A stretch of DNA of 8,273 bases. Origin: Bacteroidota bacterium. Lineage in GTDB: Bacteria; Bacteroidota; Bacteroidia; NS11-12g; UBA955. Numbering within the stretch: position 1 is the first letter of the stretch; each line of letters starts with the position of its first letter. The DNA lies in contig SXYY01000053.1 in NCBI GenBank assembly GCA_005788145.1, forward strand, positions 1-8,273, read 5' to 3'. A program made the translations under genes and the position numbers. Positions 6,410-8,273 of this stretch are shown here, one piece after another. Below the pieces are notes generated by a model. That model saw only the letters and a list, made by a program, of their open reading frames with translations. It was not told where the DNA came from and did not search any database.

Positions 6410-7510
6410 ATGGCAACCAAACCACTTCAATTCACCAACAGCGGTAACGATTTCTTCAACGAACTGAGATCGCAAGTTGATGCCTATTTCACCACCAACA
6501 AAATTTCAAAAAATGGCAACTGGCTATTGTGGAGCAAAACCGCATTCGCGATTATCGTCACACCTATTTTATTGATTTTGGCATTAAATATTCCCGCAGT
6601 GGGTATTCCTATGCCGATTTGGGGAAGCATTTTGTTGTTCGTTCTGATAGGACAGATGCACACCTTCACGGGCTTTAATGTGATGCACGATGCATGTCAT
6701 GGTGCTTTCTCATCCAAGGGTTGGGTAAACAAATTGTTCGGAAACTCCCTTAGCTTGATGGGCAGCCACGCGTTCATCTGGAAATTCAAACACAATACCT
6801 TGCACCACACTTGGACCAATGTGGATGGTTTGGACGACGATATCGCCAAAGCACCCATTTTGCGCCACTGTGAATCGCAACCCTTCAAACCCTATCACAA
6901 AAACCAACACCTTTACATGTTCCCCCTATATGGTATCTCTATCATCTTCTGGATGTATGCCAACGACTTCATGAAATACTTCAACAAAGCCGTAAACGAG
7001 CAGCCCATGCCCAAAATGTCTTTCACTGAGCATTTGATTTTCTGGACAGCGAAAGTTTGCTACACATTATTCTATGTGGTTGCACCACTTTATTTTTTGG
7101 GAATTGGATGGGGTTTTGTTTGCTACATGGCGATGCAAATATCCATGGGTATTGTATTGAGTTTGGTATTCCAATTGGCTCATGCCGTAGAGGACTTACA
7201 TTTTGAGGATGGCGCGAAATACGACACCAATGGTGAGCGACTTCCTAACGAATGGGCGATTCACCAAGTAATGACAACCAACAACTTCGCCACAAAATCA
7301 CCTTTTGCTACTTGGTTCATGGGCGGATTGAATTTTCAGACAGAACACCACTTGTTTCCAAGCATCAGCCACGTGCATTATCCTGCTTTGAACAAGATTT
7401 TGGTTCCATTGTGTGAAAAATACAATGTGAAATACAACGAAATGCCCACGTTCACTTACGCAGTCGGTTCACACATCCGATACATGAAATCACTGGGTCA
7501 AGCCGCATAA
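6410..7510 (+). CDS. Membrane fatty-acid desaturase (acyl-CoA/acyl-lipid type)
   Basis: This 366-residue integral membrane di-iron enzyme introduces a cis double bond into acyl chains. All three histidine boxes are present: HDACH (His93, His97), HNTLHH (His128, His132, His133) and QTEHH (Gln310, His313, His314). Hydrophobic segments lie at about 40-62 and 70-90 before the first box, and two more between the second and third boxes, the usual topology. The QxxHH third box resembles linoleoyl-CoA/front-end-like desaturases common in Bacteroidota, but no cytochrome b5 domain is fused. Position specificity cannot be read from the sequence. The ATG at 6410 is preceded by an A/T-rich leader without a Shine-Dalgarno. 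A cold-shock protein gene follows 110 bp downstream, consistent with control of membrane fluidity at low temperature (inference). Confidence 0.93.
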   Translation: MATKPLQFTNSGNDFFNELRSQVDAYFTTNKISKNGNWLLWSKTAFAIIVTPILLILALNIPAVGIPMPIWGSILLFVLIGQMHTFTGFNVMHDACHGAFSSKGWVNKLFGNSLSLMGSHAFIWKFKHNTLHHTWTNVDGLDDDIAKAPILRHCESQPFKPYHKNQHLYMFPLYGISIIFWMYANDFMKYFNKAVNEQPMPKMSFTEHLIFWTAKVCYTLFYVVAPLYFLGIGWGFVCYMAMQISMGIVLSLVFQLAHAVEDLHFEDGAKYDTNGERLPNEWAIHQVMTTNNFATKSPFATWFMGGLNFQTEHHLFPSISHVHYPALNKILVPLCEKYNVKYNEMPTFTYAVGSHIRYMKSLGQAA

Positions 7511-7518
7511 TCTCAAAA

Positions 7519-7556
7519 AACCCTTTGATTTATTGAATTAATCATCAAAAAAGGTT
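7519..7556 (+). terminator. Weak imperfect hairpin after the desaturase gene
   Basis: AACC (7519-7522) can pair with GGTT (7553-7556) and TTTGAT (7524-7529) with ATCAAA (7544-7549), separated by a one-base bulge on one side and three A on the other. The loop is 14 bases and the tail is only TTTATC. It may attenuate read-through, but it is A/T-rich and its right arm overlaps the cold-shock gene's -33 element, so chance is a real possibility. Confidence 0.25.
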
Positions 7557-7584
7557 GTTTATCTAAAAAACCTACCTATCTTTC
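7555..7584 (+). promoter_or_regulatory. Bacteroidota-type promoter of the cold-shock protein gene
   Basis: A -33 element TTG (7555-7557, followed by TTT) and a -7 element TATCTTTC (7577-7584, one base off TAnnTTTG) are separated by 19 bases, the spacing expected for the Bacteroidota primary sigma factor. Transcription would begin around 7588-7591, leaving a leader of about 30 A/T-rich bases without a Shine-Dalgarno. That leader is much shorter than the long thermosensing leader of enterobacterial cspA, so control by that kind of RNA switch is unlikely. Confidence 0.6.
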
Positions 7585-7620
7585 CCACTTAATTATTTTA
7601 TAAATTTTAAATACCAATTA

Positions 7621-7815
7621 ATGAAAACAGGTTCTGTTAAATTCTTCAACCACAGCAAAGGCTATGGTTTCATCATCGACAACGAAGACGGTCAAGAGTA
7701 TTTCGTACACGTAACCGGTTTGAGAGACGAGATTCGCGAAGGCGATACCGTTAACTTCGAACTGAAAGACGGTAAGAAAGGTTTAAATGCAGTAAACGTA
7801 AGTAGCGCAGGATAA
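7621..7815 (+). CDS. Cold-shock domain protein (CspA family)
   Basis: This 64-residue protein is a complete single cold-shock domain, near the usual 65-70 residue length. The nucleic-acid binding motifs RNP1 (KGYGFI, residues 13-18) and RNP2 (YFVHV, 27-31) are present. The opening is MKTGSVKFFN, with Phe where many CspA proteins have Trp (KWFN). It is expected to bind single-stranded RNA and DNA in the cytoplasm and to melt RNA structures, at low temperature or constitutively. A dedicated upstream promoter and a strong hairpin terminator 17 bases after the stop make it a single-gene transcript. The desaturase gene lies upstream in the same direction. Which Csp paralogue it is, and whether cold induces it, cannot be read from the sequence. 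Confidence 0.95.
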   Translation: MKTGSVKFFNHSKGYGFIIDNEDGQEYFVHVTGLRDEIREGDTVNFELKDGKKGLNAVNVSSAG

Positions 7816-7831
7816 TCACAAACATCTTCTT

Positions 7832-7866
7832 CAAAAAAGGCCTCGTCTCGGACGAGGCCTTTTTTG
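7832..7866. terminator. Strong bidirectional intrinsic terminator
   Basis: This is a perfect 16-bp inverted repeat with a three-base TCG loop (7848-7850). The GC core GGCCTCGTC/GACGAGGCC is flanked by six A on the left and six T on the right. It gives a hairpin plus U-tract on both strands, so it can end the cold-shock transcript and also the minus-strand gene that stops at 7898. Confidence 0.93.
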
Positions 7867-7897
7867 TTTTAGGGTGTATTGACCTTTTGCGCTCCCG

Positions 7898-8273
7898 CTA
7901 TTCAAAACGCAATTTCCACACCAACGCCGCGGGCATATCGCGGTAGGACTCTGGCCGGATAATTTTACTGCCCCGCGGCCCCACAGATTCTATTTTTCTG
8001 ATTTTATACTCCACCTCCTTGGGAAGCGCCAAATTCTGCTCGCCCAATACCGACAACTTCTCCTCCTTCACATCATATCCCAGCAACTGAGCTCTGCAGC
8101 CCGATACGGCCTTCACAAGAACACCCGACGATAAATTGGAATCCCTGCGCTCAGACCACACCTTTGCCAATTCGCTCAAATCCAAATTGACCGATTTGCC
8201 CAGATCGTAACTCCCTCGCAAAATCGCATAGACCACCCACTCCCCATTCTCCCATTTCGAGGTAAACATCCAC
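7898..8273 (-). CDS. Unrecognised protein, C-terminal part (5' end outside window)
   Basis: The last 124 residues are visible, ending at a TAG (7900-7898); the frame remains open to the right edge. A Met codon occurs at 8269-8267, but a Trp codon precedes it in frame without a stop, and the chain starts abruptly in a strand-like segment (WMFTSKWENGEWVVYAIL), so I treat it as a fragment rather than a start. The visible part is predicted soluble and mixed alpha/beta, with a charged central region and the ending RDMPAALVWKLRFE. I see no catalytic motif, transmembrane segment or repeat, and recognise no family. It converges on the cold-shock gene and shares the bidirectional terminator at 7832-7866. 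Confidence 0.7.
   Translation of the reverse strand, partial: WMFTSKWENGEWVVYAILRGSYDLGKSVNLDLSELAKVWSERRDSNLSSGVLVKAVSGCRAQLLGYDVKEEKLSVLGEQNLALPKEVEYKIRKIESVGPRGSKIIRPESYRDMPAALVWKLRFE

Noticed and set aside
1..8273. Mobile element, phage, defence, toxin-antitoxin, CRISPR or RNA-gene content
   Set aside because: No transposase, integrase, direct-repeat array, tRNA cloverleaf or rRNA sequence was seen. The window reads as ordinary chromosomal housekeeping and envelope genes.

Overview
The window comes from a bacterial chromosome, most likely a free-living member of the Bacteroidota (Flavobacteriia/Sphingobacteriia-like; order not resolved). Four things point there. Several genes have the phylum's -7 promoter element TAnnTTTG just upstream. 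There are no Shine-Dalgarno sequences, only A/T-rich leaders. Several secreted proteins are short beta-barrel-like proteins of a Bacteroidota type. One gene encodes a TlpA-type thioredoxin whose N-terminal layout (DUF4369/DUF5106-like) is typical of the phylum. Nothing indicates a mobile element, phage, CRISPR array, toxin-antitoxin or defence system. No rRNA or tRNA gene was recognised.

Layout. 1-1882 (minus) holds a MATE efflux transporter whose stop codon overlaps the start of a secreted, barrel-like protein running off the left edge. A compact divergent promoter region (1883-1958) separates this operon from an RluA-family pseudouridine synthase (1959-2633, plus). That gene ends tail-to-tail, with an 8-bp overlap, against an alkyltransferase-like DNA repair protein (2626-2964, minus). 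Only 57 bp further on, a secreted TlpA/thioredoxin-fold protein starts (3022-4839, plus). Then come two divergent genes for unrecognised outer-membrane-barrel-like proteins (4880-5554 minus; 5647-6333 plus). A fatty-acid desaturase (6410-7510, plus) is followed by a small cold-shock protein with its own promoter (7621-7815, plus) and a strong bidirectional hairpin terminator (7832-7866). The right edge carries the 3' part of an unrecognised minus-strand gene.

How the genes relate. Most are single-gene units of general physiology: RNA modification, alkylation-damage recognition, envelope redox chemistry, membrane fluidity, cold-shock RNA chaperoning and drug efflux. Two local groupings deserve note: the translationally coupled MATE/secreted-protein pair, and the adjacent desaturase and cold-shock genes, which fit a cold-adaptation theme. 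No previously undescribed multi-gene system can be supported. The more unusual points are fine-scale: start codons placed four bases after the -7 element (possible leaderless GTG mRNAs), an alkyltransferase homologue with Ala in place of the reactive Cys, and the overlapping gene ends.
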